Positions 41,020-53,304 of a stretch of DNA of 64,000 nt are shown one piece after another; the first letter of the stretch is position 1; every line of letters starts with the position of its first letter. The stretch spans positions 248,001 to 312,000 of the forward strand of contig JAPTYO010000034.1 of NCBI GenBank assembly GCA_036873135.1. The letters run 5' to 3'. Origin of the DNA: Clarkia xantiana subsp. parviflora. Lineage: Eukaryota > Streptophyta > Magnoliopsida > Myrtales > Onagraceae. The notes under the pieces are model-generated. The model saw nothing but the letters and a program-made list of their open reading frames with translations. It made no database searches and was not told the DNA's origin. Both the position numbers and the translations under genes were made by a program.

Positions 41020-42569
41020 TATTAATATTTTAAAGTTGGAACATTAATTACTTAATTAGCAACATGACTTACAGTTGTGTTTGTTTTTAAGTTATTAACC
41101 CTAAAATGAATTGAAGTGTCATCAAATTCTATATTTGAATACCCGATTCTTATAAAATAATAACAAAATATAGATTATATTTTACTTTAAAATACAACCT
41201 AGAATCTTATTTAAAACTCAGAAAAAATAGAGATAATTATTCTTCGACGTATGCCCGCTACTGCGTTTACGTGATTCAGATCACCTGCCCCACTCTTTCT
41301 ATCTCATTTCGTGCCCCACTTTTAAAATATTGACACGTGTCTTTAAATTTAATATTTTCATTCTAGGGTTCACCAATCTCAATAGATACTAGAAAAAAAA
41401 AATTCACAAAATTAATTATATTCAGTACACGTGTCAAGATATTAACGGTGAAACACGATCTGAGACGCGTGAACTGGTTTACGCAATATATATATCATAA
41501 ATAAGTGAATTTTCGTTGTTGAATTAATATCAGTTATTGATTGGTGGATTACTAAAGAAGAAGAGAACAAATCATATGACGAACTTCAAGCATGCACTAG
41601 CATTTAAGTAATAGAGATTAAGTGAAATGGTCTTACACTCCAAGTTGCTTTCAAGACCAGCACATTAATGACCTAAGCATTTTAATAAATTTATTTATAT
41701 ATATAGGAATTAGTATACAACTTTTCTGTATATTTTATATTATAATATTATTTAAAATAGAAAAAAAAAACACCCTAAAGTGCTTGTTTTTATATATTTT
41801 TCATTTGTTTTATAATAAAGAAGTGATAAGATAAATCAGAAATTTGACGTGACAATTGAGCTTTGTCCCAACTTGTTAAATTTGATAGAAAAATGAATGA
41901 TTTGAATTTTATGTAAGTGAATGAGGTTCTAATCAAGTTTAATATGAATTTTTTATTTTAACAAATAAGAAAAATGACAATAAAATAAATTGTCAAAGAA
42001 AGATTTTTGTTAGTGCAAGCGAGAATTAATTCGAATTACAATCAAGTAAAATTAGTTTGTGCTAATGAAGATAATCGTTCGGATTTGAAACTTTACATGT
42101 AAGCAGGGACGGATTCAGAATTTAAATTTAAGAAAAAAGTACCTTTTTTTTTTTTTTTTTTTTTTTTTTCGTTCCCGGAATTTGTTATCCCTATATATTT
42201 TGTAGTTTATATCGAATAAATTTAGTTATATTAAATATAATAAATTATCTCCAACTTTGTTTGAACGAAGGCAACATTCATAGCAATTAAATAATTACTC
42301 CATTTAAATATATATTTTAACAAACTGAATTTGGCCCAAAAAAAAAATTAACACATCAAATTAAGGCCTTATGAATTTAATTAGATATGCTCTTTCAATG
42401 GCTGACTACCGAAGTTTGAAGCCCTTGCACCAAACAAACAACCCAGCCCATTTGGAGCTTGGACTTGGATTTGGAGCTTGTAATTTGAATTTGAATTTGC
42501 GATGAGTTTGATGTGTTTGGTGGTTTATATTTGATTCGAATTTGGATTTTGAGTTGGATTTATAATTTA
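41020..42569. other. Intergenic, AT-rich, no gene recognised
   Basis: Contains a T-run of about 28 near 42142-42169. A phrase block at 42480-42560 ('gatgagtttgatgtgtttg', 'tttatatttgatt') matches sequence inside the hAT MITE at about 60090-60150. Two CACGTGTC-type cores occur near 41333 and 41430. Confidence 0.4.
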
Positions 42570-43026
42570 GGGTTAACAAGTTTTTTGGTCCATGATGTTT
42601 GACAACTTTTGGGTTTTGGCCAATGATGTTTTTTTTACCTAGTTTTGGTACCATATGTTTGCAGATTTTTTCTAGTTTTGGTCTAACCGTTACATTCCGT
42701 CCATTTTTTGACATGTTCAAGTCACGTGATCCACTCTAAACTTTAAATTTAGTCCCTCTAATGCTTTCTTAACCTTTTTTTCAATTTAGTCCCGAAGTTT
42801 CAAAATTGACCCCAATTGAACAAAAAAAAAAAGGTTAGGTTGAACAAAATTGAAAGTTTAGGGTGGATCACGTGACTTATACATGTAAAAAAATTGACGG
42901 AATGTAACGGTCGGACCAAAACTAGAAAAAAAACTGCAAACATATGGTACCAAAACTAGGAAAAAAAACATCATGAACCAAAATCCAAAAATGGTCAAAC
43001 ATCATGGACCAAAAACCTATTAACCC
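42570..43026. mobile_element. Mutator-type fold-back MITE, family A copy 2
   Basis: Starts GGGTTAACAAG and ends CCTATTAACCC, with the exact 9-bp duplication TATAATTTA on both sides (42561-42569 and 43027-43035). At 457 bp it is shorter than the other two copies because part of the arms around the centre is missing. Confidence 0.88.
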
Positions 43027-43035
43027 TATAATTTA

Positions 43036-44152
43036 TGATTCGAAATTGAATTTAGAGTTGGTGAAAGGTTTAGGGTTTCAACAACACCAACCTAGATATT
43101 TCCGTGTTAGTTAGTTGCATTTTTGTATTCACTTACATGTCATAATAAAATTATTGGTATGCGTGTTATTAGACTTTAATAATGTCGAATAAGTAGATTA
43201 TACTGGTATTCTAGACTAGATTAATGGTATGTTCAACCTAATTTCAATAGTGTCTTTCAGTTGAGTATCTCACTGAAATTATTTTGTTGCAACCCTAATA
43301 ATTTCTCAGCAGACACATCTTGAGTGCACATAAAAAAAATCACATAGACATCGTATGCTTTCTGTCTAATTTAACAAAAAAATATAACAGATGTATCCAT
43401 TTGATCAGAAATTGAAAGTTATACAACTAATTTTAAAAAATAAAATTCATATAGCAATTTGTAATCAATTCAAAATCGGAGTAGCAATTCGATTGTTAAC
43501 CCCTACCTATGTTGACTAGAAACATGTGTACGAAATATAATATCAGATCAAAACGCAGCGGAATTAGGATCATACCTCCGGTTATGATTGGATGAACACA
43601 AGATGAACGATTGTCGGAATCTGCAAAGAGAATTTGTAAGATTAGCGGCTTTCCGGCTTCTGCCTAACCATATGGGACGTCTGGATGAATGACACTGACC
43701 CTTTATTTATAGGCGAAGTCAGGGACCACTAAGTAAATAATAATAACTTTATAAGTCCTCCCATCCACAAGACTTAAACTTTTAGTCCCACAAAATTAGA
43801 ATACTACACCAGATACCCTAATAAATATATGTGACATGTGGACCACTTAACGGAGAGAATATAGTCTTCTATATATCAGTTTGTGTAGCGTAATATATTC
43901 TTACAACATGCGCACTATATGCGTATACGCGTCATCTCCAAGGATAATACAAGAGTATGATCGATCCAGCTCCAACTATTAAGGATATTCGTGGGTCGGT
44001 GCTTAGTCGCGAAATTTCGTCGTCTATGTTTAACCTATAAAAAGGGAAGGCAGTGGTTTTTCTTTAGATCCCTAGCTCTCCAATTCTAAATGATAATAGT
44101 TCGTTATGAATCTGGTATAAACAATAATGTAGGCAAAACATGGGGAGTTCGA
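43036..44152. other. Intergenic; possible LTR fragment, no gene recognised
   Basis: Around 43503-43900 there is sequence with the feel of a Copia-type LTR or leader on the minus strand ('aaaacgcagcggaatta', 'cctttatttataggcg'). I could not find a partner LTR, a target duplication or a coding fragment, so I leave it unassigned. Confidence 0.3.
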
Positions 44153-44306
44153 ATTGAACTTAGTGTAGTAGGCTGGAATTGCTTGTGACCTAACCAATCG
44201 AAGAAGATAAGGTTTACACATGTATACAAATTGAACTTAGTGTAGTAGGCTGGAATTGCTTGTGACCTAACCAATCGAAGAAGATAAGGTTTACACATGT
44301 ATACAG
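44153..44306 (+). repeat. Perfect 77-bp tandem duplication
   Basis: Two head-to-tail copies (44153-44229 and 44230-44306) that I read as identical except at the last base. The near identity suggests a recent event. No coding function. Confidence 0.92.
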
Positions 44307-44444
44307 ATGTGTCAACTGGGTTGTTATTCAATTCAGAAAGAAGACGTGTTCATTAACTGAACTTTGGTACCGCTATCTTTTCTGTTTTCAATTTTATTGT
44401 TCGATTATAATTCAGACTCAACTCGTTTTTTGTGTTATTAATAA

Positions 44445-44971
44445 GGGTTAATAGGTCTTTTGGTCCATGATGTTTGACTATTTTTGGGTTTTGGTCCATG
44501 ATGTTTTTTTTCCCATAGTTTTGGTACCATATGTTTGCAGATTTTTTCTAGTTTTGGTCCGACCGTTACATTCCGTCCATTTTTTGACATGTACAAGTTA
44601 CGTGATCCACCCTAAACTTTAAATTTTGTTCAATTTAGTCCCTCTAATACTTTCCTAACCTTTTTTTTTTGTTCAATTTAGTCCCGAAGTTTCAAAATTT
44701 CAATTGGACCTATTGTCCAATTGGGGTCAATTTTGAAACTTTGGGACTAAATTGAACAAAAAAAAAGGTTAAGAAAGTATTAGAGGGACTAAATTTAAAG
44801 TTTAGAGTGGATCACGTGACTTGAACATGTCAAAAAATGGACGGAATGTAACGGTTAGACCAAAACTAGAAAAAATCTGCAAACATATGGTACTAAAACT
44901 AGGTAAAAAAAAACATCATGGACCAAAACCAAAAGTTGTCAAACATCATGGACCAAAAGACCTGTTAACCC
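44445..44971. mobile_element. Mutator-type fold-back MITE, family A copy 3
   Basis: Starts GGGTTAATAGGTC and ends GACCTGTTAACCC. It is 527 bp, a nearly full-length palindrome with its centre in 'ttggacctattgtccaa'. The exact 9-bp duplication TATTAATAA lies at 44436-44444 and 44972-44980. It sits about 300 bp upstream of the P450 start and could affect that promoter. Confidence 0.9.
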
Positions 44972-45217
44972 TATTAATAATAAAGTAAAATATGTTTGGT
45001 CAAAGTTGGCTTTAATTGTTATACGACTTTTGGCGCTAAATGTTTGTGTTTTGTAGATTTTTTGTGCATCTGTTAGCCAACCATCAAATTTGACCGTTAA
45101 ATACTTTTATTTCGTTCAATTTAGTCATCCAATTTATATCCATAACTTTTAATATTTACAATTTAGCCCCAAGATTCTCAATTGAATCCTACAATTATTT
45201 GTACATACCTTCCCTCC

Positions 45218-45221
<4 letters not shown>

Positions 45222-45249
<28 letters not shown>
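45222..45249. repeat. (TA)n tract just upstream of the P450
   Basis: About 14 TA units ending 26 bp before the P450 start. It may act as a TATA region, but the short distance makes the true transcription start uncertain. Confidence 0.85.
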
Positions 45250-45252
<3 letters not shown>

Positions 45253-45816
45253 GAAGATCATTATCATATAACAAGTGAAAACTGGAAAGATGTTTCTTTA
45301 CTTAGTTATTATACTCTCTATAGTAACATACTCAATCAGCCGATATCTATTCCACAACCACCGTAACCTCCCGCCGACTCCTTTTCCGATCATCCCCGTC
45401 ATCGGCCACCTCCACCTCCTCAAGAGGCCGCTCCACCACCGCCTCATCCGGCTAGCCGCCATCCACGGCCCCATCATGTTCCTTCACTTCGGTTCACGTC
45501 CGGTTCTCGTAGTTTCGTCCCCTTCCGCCGCCGAAGAGTGCATGACCAAAAACGACGTCGTTTTTGCGAACCGGCCCCGACTGCTCTTCGGAAAATACTT
45601 GGGAAATGACTATACCACCCTTACGTGGAGCCCGTACGGAGAAAATTGGCGGAACCTGCGTAAAATGGTGTCGGTTGAAATATTGTCGGCCCACCGGCTG
45701 CAAAGGCTTATGAGTGTCCGGGCTGAGGAAGTGAAGTTGCTCGTAAGGCGGCTCGCCATGCACTGCCATGCAGCGGCTGAGGTACGTATGTCGAATTATA
45801 TATTTTTCAAATAATA

Positions 45817-45900
45817 CACTACAACAAATCATGGAATCAGTGACAATTAACTGTGACAAATTCAAAGTCATCACAAAAAAAAGTTGTACTATATAATATC
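45817..45900 (+). mobile_element. CACTA (En/Spm)-like terminus in the P450
   Basis: The sequence CACTACAACAAATCATGG followed by repeated 'agtgacaattaactgtgac' and 'gtcatcac' phrases is typical of plant CACTA ends with subterminal repeats. I do not find the matching inverted end (TTGTTGTAGTG) before 46124, so only one end is present or the other is eroded. Confidence 0.5.
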
Positions 45901-46284
45901 ATATGTCACTACAAACTATGCATTTAAAAACGAGTTTCTACGTAGATATTGAAAACGTTAGACAGAGTCGAGTCATAAAGTTAGAACACCGTAAAACCTT
46001 AAAACTTTCTGATTACGGTATTCAATAGCTAATTAATATTATACAAAATAAAAACAAATTAATCTACTTCCAGACATTAAATTATAAAATATTATTTAAT
46101 GACGTGTGCTGCTCGTAACGCAGTGTCACGAGTCGGTGGAGGATATGAACTCCGTCTTCTTAGAATCTAACCCTAAACCTCTTGATGAGGATGATCTGTG
46201 GAAAAAGATTATTCAATGGAGAAACCGTGAAGAAGAAATGGTGAAGGAGCTTGTTAAGCTTCTAGGGGAAACCAACATCGGGGA

Positions 46285-47361
46285 TGTTAGGTTATAAAGT
46301 CTAGGTCAACGGGTCGTCAATCTAAAATTTATCTCCCACTAATGAAATATCGGGTTCAGTGCTCCTAGGACTAGTCGTTCTGATCCGTGCCCTTATACTC
46401 CCTTGGGGTAGTCGTTCTGATCCCTGCCCTTATACTCTCTTGGGGTAGTCGTTCTGATATGTGTCCTTCTCTTCTCTCCTTCTGACCTCCTTTCCTTCTC
46501 TCCTTCTGACCTCCTTTCCTTCTCTCATTCTGACCTCCTTTCCTTCTCTCCTTCTGACCTCCTGAGGCTTGTACTTCTTACCCCTGGGGCTTGTCCTACT
46601 GCTCTCTGCTCTTCTGCTTCCTTGGTTCTCTTCTCCTTGCCACCCTGCAAGAGGGGCAATACCAGGCACAGAGGGGGGGGGGGGGGGGTGGTGCCTGATG
46701 AACCCTCTCCGATGCCTAAGTCAGTACGGTTTTAGAGAGATAAAGCTAGAGAGATGTCAGAGCAAAATTGTACAACTTGCCAAGATGATCAAATGAGTTG
46801 TGAAGGTGGGGTATTTATAGGCAACGGTGTCATTAAGGTGGCTTAATGACATCGTTAACCTTTAAACACAATTAATTAACCTTTAAGCACATAATTAAGA
46901 CCTTAGGATTCGGAGAAGGTAGGCGGAGTGGACCGAGCGTGGGAGTCCGAAAATGGTGCCGGGGCCCTTGGGGGGAGGAGAAATCTGACCCCCAGGGGTA
47001 GGGGTTGGGTGAGGGCACCCAACCCCTCCTAGGGAGGATGGGGTTGGCCAACCCCATCCCCCCTAGGGGAGATCGGGTTGGCCGACCCGATCTCTCCTAG
47101 GAGAGATCGGGTTGGTCCACCCGATCTCCCCTAGGGGAGATCGGGTTGGCTGACCCGATCTCCCCTAGGGGAGGTCGGGTGTGGCCACCCAACCTCACCT
47201 AGGCGAGTCTGACTCGGCCGGACGAGCGCTTCGGCCTCGTCCGAGCCGTTGGTGTTTTCGCGAAGGGTTCGGGTTGAAGTTTCGATTTACAATCATAAAT
47301 GGGACGATAAAAATGTAACGGTTCGGAAGTCAACGGGTTCAAATTGGGCGTATATCCATCA
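46285..47361 (-). repeat. Gypsy LTR, left copy (element 3' LTR)
   Basis: 1077 bp, TGTTAGG...CCATCA on the + strand. It contains a run of roughly 22-24-bp 'ccttctctccttctgacct' repeats (46461-46562), a G-run of 16, a short 'ggtatttataggc' TATA-type block, and the palindromic 34-bp array. Relative to the other LTR it has a 22-bp extra segment near 46570-46590 and four more Gs. Confidence 0.93.
46999..47202. repeat. Six exact 34-bp units, each a palindrome, in the LTR
   Basis: Units end in CCTAG at 47032, 47066, 47100, 47134, 47168 and 47202, an exact 34-bp period. Each unit folds on itself, for example GATCGGGTTGG/CCGACCCGATC, ATGGGGTTGG/CCAACCCCAT and GGGTTGGGTG/CACCCAACCC. Differences between units tend to be matched on both arms. 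The same array is at 55965-56168 in the other LTR. Confidence 0.92.
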
Positions 47362-47761
47362 CATGCCCCCGAGTCAACCAATGGCCTAACCCTTGATTGA
47401 CTCTATTTTAGGATGGTATGACACGCGCAATTTGAAACCGGGGTTTTACCTTCTTTGTCTGAATGCTTGCTTACCCATGGATGCGTGCCTCTGACTCTGC
47501 CCCCTGTCTTATGAGATAGAGGAATTGTAAACGTCAGAGTAGTACGGACGTGTGCCTAGGCACGTGTCCGTCTGAGGTGGGAGTAATAAACCTATCTTTG
47601 CCGCAGGCGTATATTCAAAGAATACATGTTCACATAGGAATGCAATATGAATGCAACTAAGTGACTTATGCTTCAATTTCATGCCGGGATAAGTCTAAGT
47701 GAAGAAAAATTTCAATTTTGGTCCGAAATTTTTCTAAGTATGGGATACTAGAAAATATGCC

Positions 47762-48080
47762 TATAGGATGTTAACTAGGAGTGAACATGGACATATCATG
47801 AACATGAGGATGTGTACTAGCATACATGCAAATAGGAACATAAGGATGAGAGTGAGTGGAGACATGCTGCGATTGTAGTCATGAATGTATGCATGAATAT
47901 ATGGCGGCCATGTGCATGGACGTCTAAATGTTTGAACACATGGGAGTGTGTATGTGGGCATGCATATGAGTGCAAGCATGAACATGTATGTATGGATGGG
48001 TTGTGAGTATAAGCATGAGTGATGACATTGATGTATCTGTAGGTGTTAATCATGAATATGAGCATAAGTGCAAGGGTGAG
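47762..48080. repeat. Degenerate short repeats in the retrotransposon interior
   Basis: Irregular repeats of 'catgaacatg', 'gcatgaatat' and 'gagcataagtg' type phrases. They create open frames rich in Met/His/Leu/Cys on the minus strand that are not genes. Confidence 0.5.
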
Positions 48081-48659
48081 AGCATAGACCTCTCCTTTAC
48101 TTGAGGGTAGGAACTCTGCCACTCAATGGGACGCAACGTCCCGCCTTCCTCGTACTAGCGCGAGCATTGTCCATTAACCTCGACCTTCGGCATGTGTATC
48201 ATTTTTCTTTCATCCGTTGGAGCATGCGTATAGCTCTTGACCTTTACCCTGCAATTTGTTCCCCATAAAAGTGGGGGTGAAAATTCTTACAAGCTTTCTT
48301 CTTACCGCCGCGAGCGAAGGGGTCTATTGACATGTGTTAAGGGTTGACCCTTCCTTCGGATGTGCTGGAGCGTTGCTCCATTTGGGGAAACTAAAAGTTC
48401 GCCCTCTTCGCTTGGTGTTAAGGTTGCCCCCGTAGTAGGCGTATCTCGCCCCTCCATGAGTAAGGGTCGATCTTTGCGTTGGTTGCTCGTATAGATGACT
48501 CACTTTTGGGAAGCTTTCTTCTTCAGACAGGGAGACCTTGAAGATCGTTTTCCAAGGTAGTCAGACCAAATCTGACCGTCCTGTGTCTTGGGTGTCCGAG
48601 GCGGGCTTGTATGAGGCAGGGACTCGTATGACCCCTTGTAGGTTGATTTCATGGAGAAA

Positions 48660-49321
48660 CATACAAGGTGTAGGCAAAGCGTTCCGAACGTGCCGTTGAA
48701 TCAGATGAGAGGGAAGAACCTTCTAGTTCTGCTTATCAGGCCAAGAAATTTTCTAAGTCAGGGGTGGCTGCTAATGCTTCCAGTATGTTCTTTTTCCCTT
48801 CTTTTTTCTTTGTGATATACTTATGATTGTTCTCATGCTGCTTCCTTCTTGTTGTTAGAGCGTTCTTCCCTGGTTACCGAATGGTTCTTGTGGTGGGTGA
48901 GAGTTCAAGTCAATCTAAATCCAAGGCACGGAAACCTGACTCTGAGGTCGGGCCCTCGGCTGCCAAGGAGAAGGAAACCGCGAGAGGCTCTCCTTCAAGT
49001 GCCCCCTTGCTGACTCCCTCCCATGATAAGGAGGTAGTGGTTGAAGAGGCGCCCTCTTTGCTTGACAAAAGGGAACGACCTGTGGCTGGCGATGGGGTGA
49101 TCATAGGTCTTGACGTCTCTTCTCTATCCCCTGCCCCCCAGCCGAGGGGCCGAGTCTCAAGTTTATTTCATCTTCATATGGATTTGACGACTTTTGAAGG
49201 TGTTTTTGTCTTTCCTATGGGTTATGTTATTAACCCCTGCGTTGAAGATTTTTCTTTTGGTGATGGGTGTGATCATCACCTTTCATTGAGGTTCCTTTCT
49301 CTTGCCATGGCTCTGAGTTAG
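48660..49321 (+). other. Open frame antisense to the Gypsy element (possible antisense ORF)
   Basis: On the + strand, opposite to gag, a frame of about 164 codons (48827-49321) encodes a Ser/Lys/Glu-rich hydrophilic segment (ESSSQSKSKARKPDSEVGPS) followed by VFVFPMGYVINPC. An upstream block at about 48692-48780 is also coding-like (SERAVESDEREEPSSSAYQA), separated by a possible intron with GTATGT and TTGTTAG borders. Some Tat-lineage elements are known to carry an extra antisense ORF between pol and the 3' LTR, and this position matches. Function unknown; it may be decayed. Confidence 0.45.
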
Positions 49322-49653
49322 CCTCTACTAGTATCGTAGTTGTGATCGTTGTGGGGATCGTTTTGTTATATGCCCTCAATGGTGCTTGTCGTGATTTTTT
49401 GCTTCATGGTTGGTTTCGTGAGATATGGAGGTTGTCTTCATAATGAGGACGTCTCCTTCCTAGTATCGCCCAGTGGGTTGAAATATAAGTGCCTACCTTT
49501 GATGAGCGTACGAAGGGTGTTGTTTTTCTCTTTTTCTTGAACCTCCTCCTAGGGCTAGGCGTAGCCTTTTGATGTTCGTGGTCGGGGTGGTGTCTTTACA
49601 ATTCATGTCTTTGACAGATGTTTTATGATGTGCTGCCATGATAATCACTTCGG

Positions 49654-49893
49654 GGTATGTGGACGTGATAGCCACTTCGTGATGTGTCGGAGTGATAGCC
49701 CTTCTGTAGTGTGTGGACATGATAGCCAGTTCAGGGTATGTGGACGTGATAGCCACTTCAAGGTATGTGGACATGATAGCCACTTCAAGGTATGTGGACA
49801 TGATAGCCACTTCAGTGTATGTGGACATGATAGCCACCTCAAGGTATGTGGACATGATAGCCACTTCAGTGTATGTGGACATGATAGCCACAT
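49654..49893. repeat. 27-bp tandem repeat array
   Basis: About nine or ten units of 'gtatgtggacatgatagccacttcaag'-like sequence (period 27). Because 27 is a multiple of three, several frames on both strands stay open and give repetitive peptides, for example VCGHDSHFK. These are side effects of the array. Confidence 0.92.
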
Positions 49894-50539
49894 CACGATG
49901 TATGGAGTTGTGCTTTAGTATTCCTTTCTCATTGGAGAGCCTTCATTGCTATAGTTGCCTTTTGTGTAGGCTATGTTTGTTGGGTTAGGTCCCGATGTCT
50001 CGTCTTGTCGGATGTTGTATCTTTTATGCTCTTTAGATGTCTCCTTCATGAGTTGTGCTTGACGATGTTCAAGTCTGATACGAGCATAGGTCACGCGAGG
50101 GCGACATGTATGACAATAATATTTGTCGGAGGTTGATTTGTGTGACTTGTAAGGCAATTCTCTTCTTGATGGGTCGAGCTTATTTTGAGAGCTTTGACCT
50201 TCGGATTTCATGTCTTTGCTATCCTTCTTGGTGGTGTTGGGTTCCTTTGAGATACTTCTCTTGACTTGTGATATGGGTGGTAGGATAACTCGTTACTTTT
50301 CATGATAACCTCTTGTGCTTCTGTATATGATCCTTTGGTCATGGACTTCTCCTTTGAATATGCTTTCCTTTCTTTATCTTTCTTTTGTGCTTTCCTTCAC
50401 ATCATACCTGCTATCTCATCAAGAAAACACATTATGTGTTCTTTATACAACTTTACTTTGCAATTATTTTCTCATGGAATCCTTCTCAGTATGGTGCGAT
50501 GATCTCTTCTGATACCCCTTACACGGTATACGTTGTACT

Positions 50540-51270
50540 ATTAGACCAAAGATACGCTCTTGGTGGGCGTCGAAAACTGTTCACGAGACAGGCTCTCGGA
50601 TGGCACTTAACGTTTCACAGGATAGGCTCCCGGAGGGCTCAGGTTAGACCAAAGATACGCTCCTGGTGGGCGTCGAACTGGTAGTTTGAAATCTACCTCA
50701 AGATACGCTCTTGGGGGCGTCGAACTGGTAGTGTTTTTTCTACCTCAAGATACGCTCTTGGGGGCGTCGAATCTGGTAGGTTGCAAATCTACCTCAAGAT
50801 ACGCTCCTGGGGGCGTCGAATTCGTAGTTTTTGGAAACCACTCTCAAGATACGCTCTTGGTGCGTCGAAGTTCGTAGTGTAATAACTACTCTCAAGATAC
50901 GCTCTTGGGGGCGTCGAAGGTCGTAGTATGAACACTACTCTCAAGATACGCTCCTGGGGGCGTCGAAGTTCGTAGTTTTTGGAAACCACTCTCAAGATAC
51001 GCTCTTGGTGCGTCGAAGGTCGTAGTGTAATAACTACTCTCAAGATACGCTCTTGGGGGCGTCGAAGGTCGTAGTATGAACACTACTCTCAAGATACGCT
51101 CTTGGGGGCGTCGAATGTCGTAGTATGAAAACTACTCTCAAGATACGCTCTTGGGGGCGTCGAATCTGTTCGCGGGATAGGCTCCCGGAGGGCACAGGGT
51201 TCGTAGTTTTAGAACTACTCTCAAGATACGCTCTTGGGGGCGTCGAATGTGTTCGCGGGATTGGCTCCCG
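50540..51270. repeat. Roughly 49-bp tandem repeat array
   Basis: About 13 units sharing 'caagatacgctcttggggg' and 'cgtcgaa', separated by 'gtagtNtNaacactactct'-like spacers. Later units mix with 'cgcgggataggctcccggag' segments. The inner parts 'gtagtatgaacactac' are short inverted repeats. No coding role is supported. Confidence 0.9.
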
Positions 51271-53189
51271 GAGGGCTCATAATGTTACCTTATCTTGTGT
51301 CCTTTCTCATGTAGGATGCGTCTTTGGTATGCTTTTCGAGTCTTTACTTGACTTTTCCTTCTATGATATTGCATGCTACCACGCTTTTCCTTCAATGTGG
51401 GAGATCACCTCTCGAGGGCGATGTTTGTGTGTTGCCAACTTAGGACGAGTTCGTATAGGGAGTTGATGATGTTTTCCTCTTATGTGACCTCTTCTAGGAA
51501 AAGTGGTATTGCATGTTCTTGTGATCTTCTGCCTCTAATCTCTTCTTTTACACTTAGGTGGACTACCAAGCACTTATTCGTTTGGTGCCCCCCAAGTTGC
51601 TTGGTGGTCACACCGCCTTTCATATTTGGCCGTTGAAGGCCCCTCGTTCATTTTCTTGGTTGGGTACCCCTTATGCTCGGGGCTCCCTTGTCTGCTTGTT
51701 TGAATGCGATGAGTGTCCCTTGTAGGATTTACTCTTTCTCATGCTTGCTTGTTTCAGTCATAGGCATGGTTTGGATGATGCCTTTGTCGGATGTGTCTTT
51801 GGAGGTTGGGTGGAAGAGCTTTTGCTTTGGGTGGGTGGTGGTGGATTTCATTCTCTTGATAACTAGGATGTGGCAATGTTTGTATCATAGGGGTGCTTGT
51901 AAATTCTTTCCCCCCCTTCCTTGTGTTTTAGGTTGAAAAGCTTTCTCATAGAATGGTGTCTTGAGTTGTTAGTCTCGTAGGTGTGTTTCAGACTAGTCAA
52001 TCTGATCCATGCTCTTTGCTCGTGCATGGGGGGTCTGACCGGGCTGTGATAATCTTGGAGTGTTGTGGCACTTAGTGTGCTTTGCCTTTTCCTTTACATT
52101 GGAGTATTCTTCAATGCTTTTAGGGAGTGTCACATTGGTCATGCTCCTCCCACCTTGAATCTTGATTATAGACTTCCTTTGAATTAGGACTTGAACCTAA
52201 AAATGATGTTTTCCTTTAGGTTTGCAAGTGATGCTCCATGATTTTCTATGGGTTTGTCCCCGTATTGGCTATTCCTTGCTGGATAGCTTCATTAGAGGCT
52301 GCATTTGTGTTGCGTACGTATACGTGTTTGAGGTGTGTTGAGCTGACAAGTCCCTCCTTTTTTGTTTTATCATAACCTTCATTCATCATGTATTCGGCGT
52401 ATGGCTTTAAAGGCGGGATATTTTTCTAGTGCCCCTTTTATCGTGGCTCTCCTCTTGATGGGATGCCAGAGTCAGATGTCTTATCATTTGCAGACAAGGT
52501 GGTTGATCGGGATGTGCGTCTAGTGTGAGGGTCAATCTTGAAACCTTACTCCCCAAGCTTTTGAGCTCTTCTTTGGTTGATCTTGTAGAACTATTATCCT
52601 GCCTTAAGGCTCTTGATAGGAGATGTATCTCCTTTTTCATACTCTAGTTGTTGCACTATCTCTTTTGCTAATCTTGTATCTTTAGAGTTTCTCTCTTGGT
52701 GCATGACTTCAATGACAGGATTTTCTACCGATGTTTATTCTATTAGGACTTGTATCCTCGGTTGCCTTCCTTTCTTGTGAGATGGCGAAGGAGTGTTTGT
52801 GAACACTCAAATGTGTCGTACTTGGTAGAGGTATGCGCCTAATCTTTATGGCGCTGTCTTGAATCTTCGTGTACCTATCTTTGATGAACATGTTATTCAT
52901 TGCATATATAATACGGAGTCCAAGGATCTCCGGGTTAGGATCATATTTTGAGAACAGAGACATAGTCATCTATTAGATAACCTCTTTATCTACGGAGTTT
53001 ATTTTTGCAAGAATAAATGCAAGGATACTTGTAAGGATACTTGTAAGGATATGTGTTCCATCCTTTTCCTGATTCATTTGCAGTGCCGTGTCCCTAATGG
53101 GTGTGTTGATGTTCTGACCACCTTTACTAGTAGGGGGTCCCTTGATATTAGGTATGCCTGACTCTTCTGTAGTATCATCAATGGTTGGT

Positions 53190-53304
53190 CATGGGAGATG
53201 TCTGACGGACTCCCTTCCTGTACTATGGTTCTCTTCATGTCAAAGTTGGTGATTCCCTCTCTTATGACTAACATATCCTTGTGTGGAAATACTATGTTTT
53301 CCAT
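53190..53304 (-). pseudogene. Tat-type retroviral-like aspartic protease relic
   Basis: The minus strand reads ENIVFPHKDMLVIREGITNF then DMKRTIVQEGSPSDI, and a little further QKSQAYLISRDPLLVKVVRT and STHPLG. Tat/Athila polyproteins have a comparable block: (Y/F)PH.D.LV, a hydrophobic strand, R..VD.GSS.DI, then TPLVGF and V.PLG. The catalytic Asp of the D-(N/T/S)-G site is replaced (QEGS), so it would be inactive even if made. It supports the Gypsy/Tat assignment. Confidence 0.55.

Noticed and set aside
49493..49988. Several overlapping open frames on both strands with repeated nine-residue peptides
   Set aside because: They come from a 27-bp tandem array; any period divisible by three keeps frames open. 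No domain and no codon-use support.
50540..51270. Regularly spaced repeats resembling a CRISPR array
   Set aside because: The genome is a plant nucleus, the array is inside an LTR retrotransposon, the 'spacers' are near-identical and no cas genes are present.
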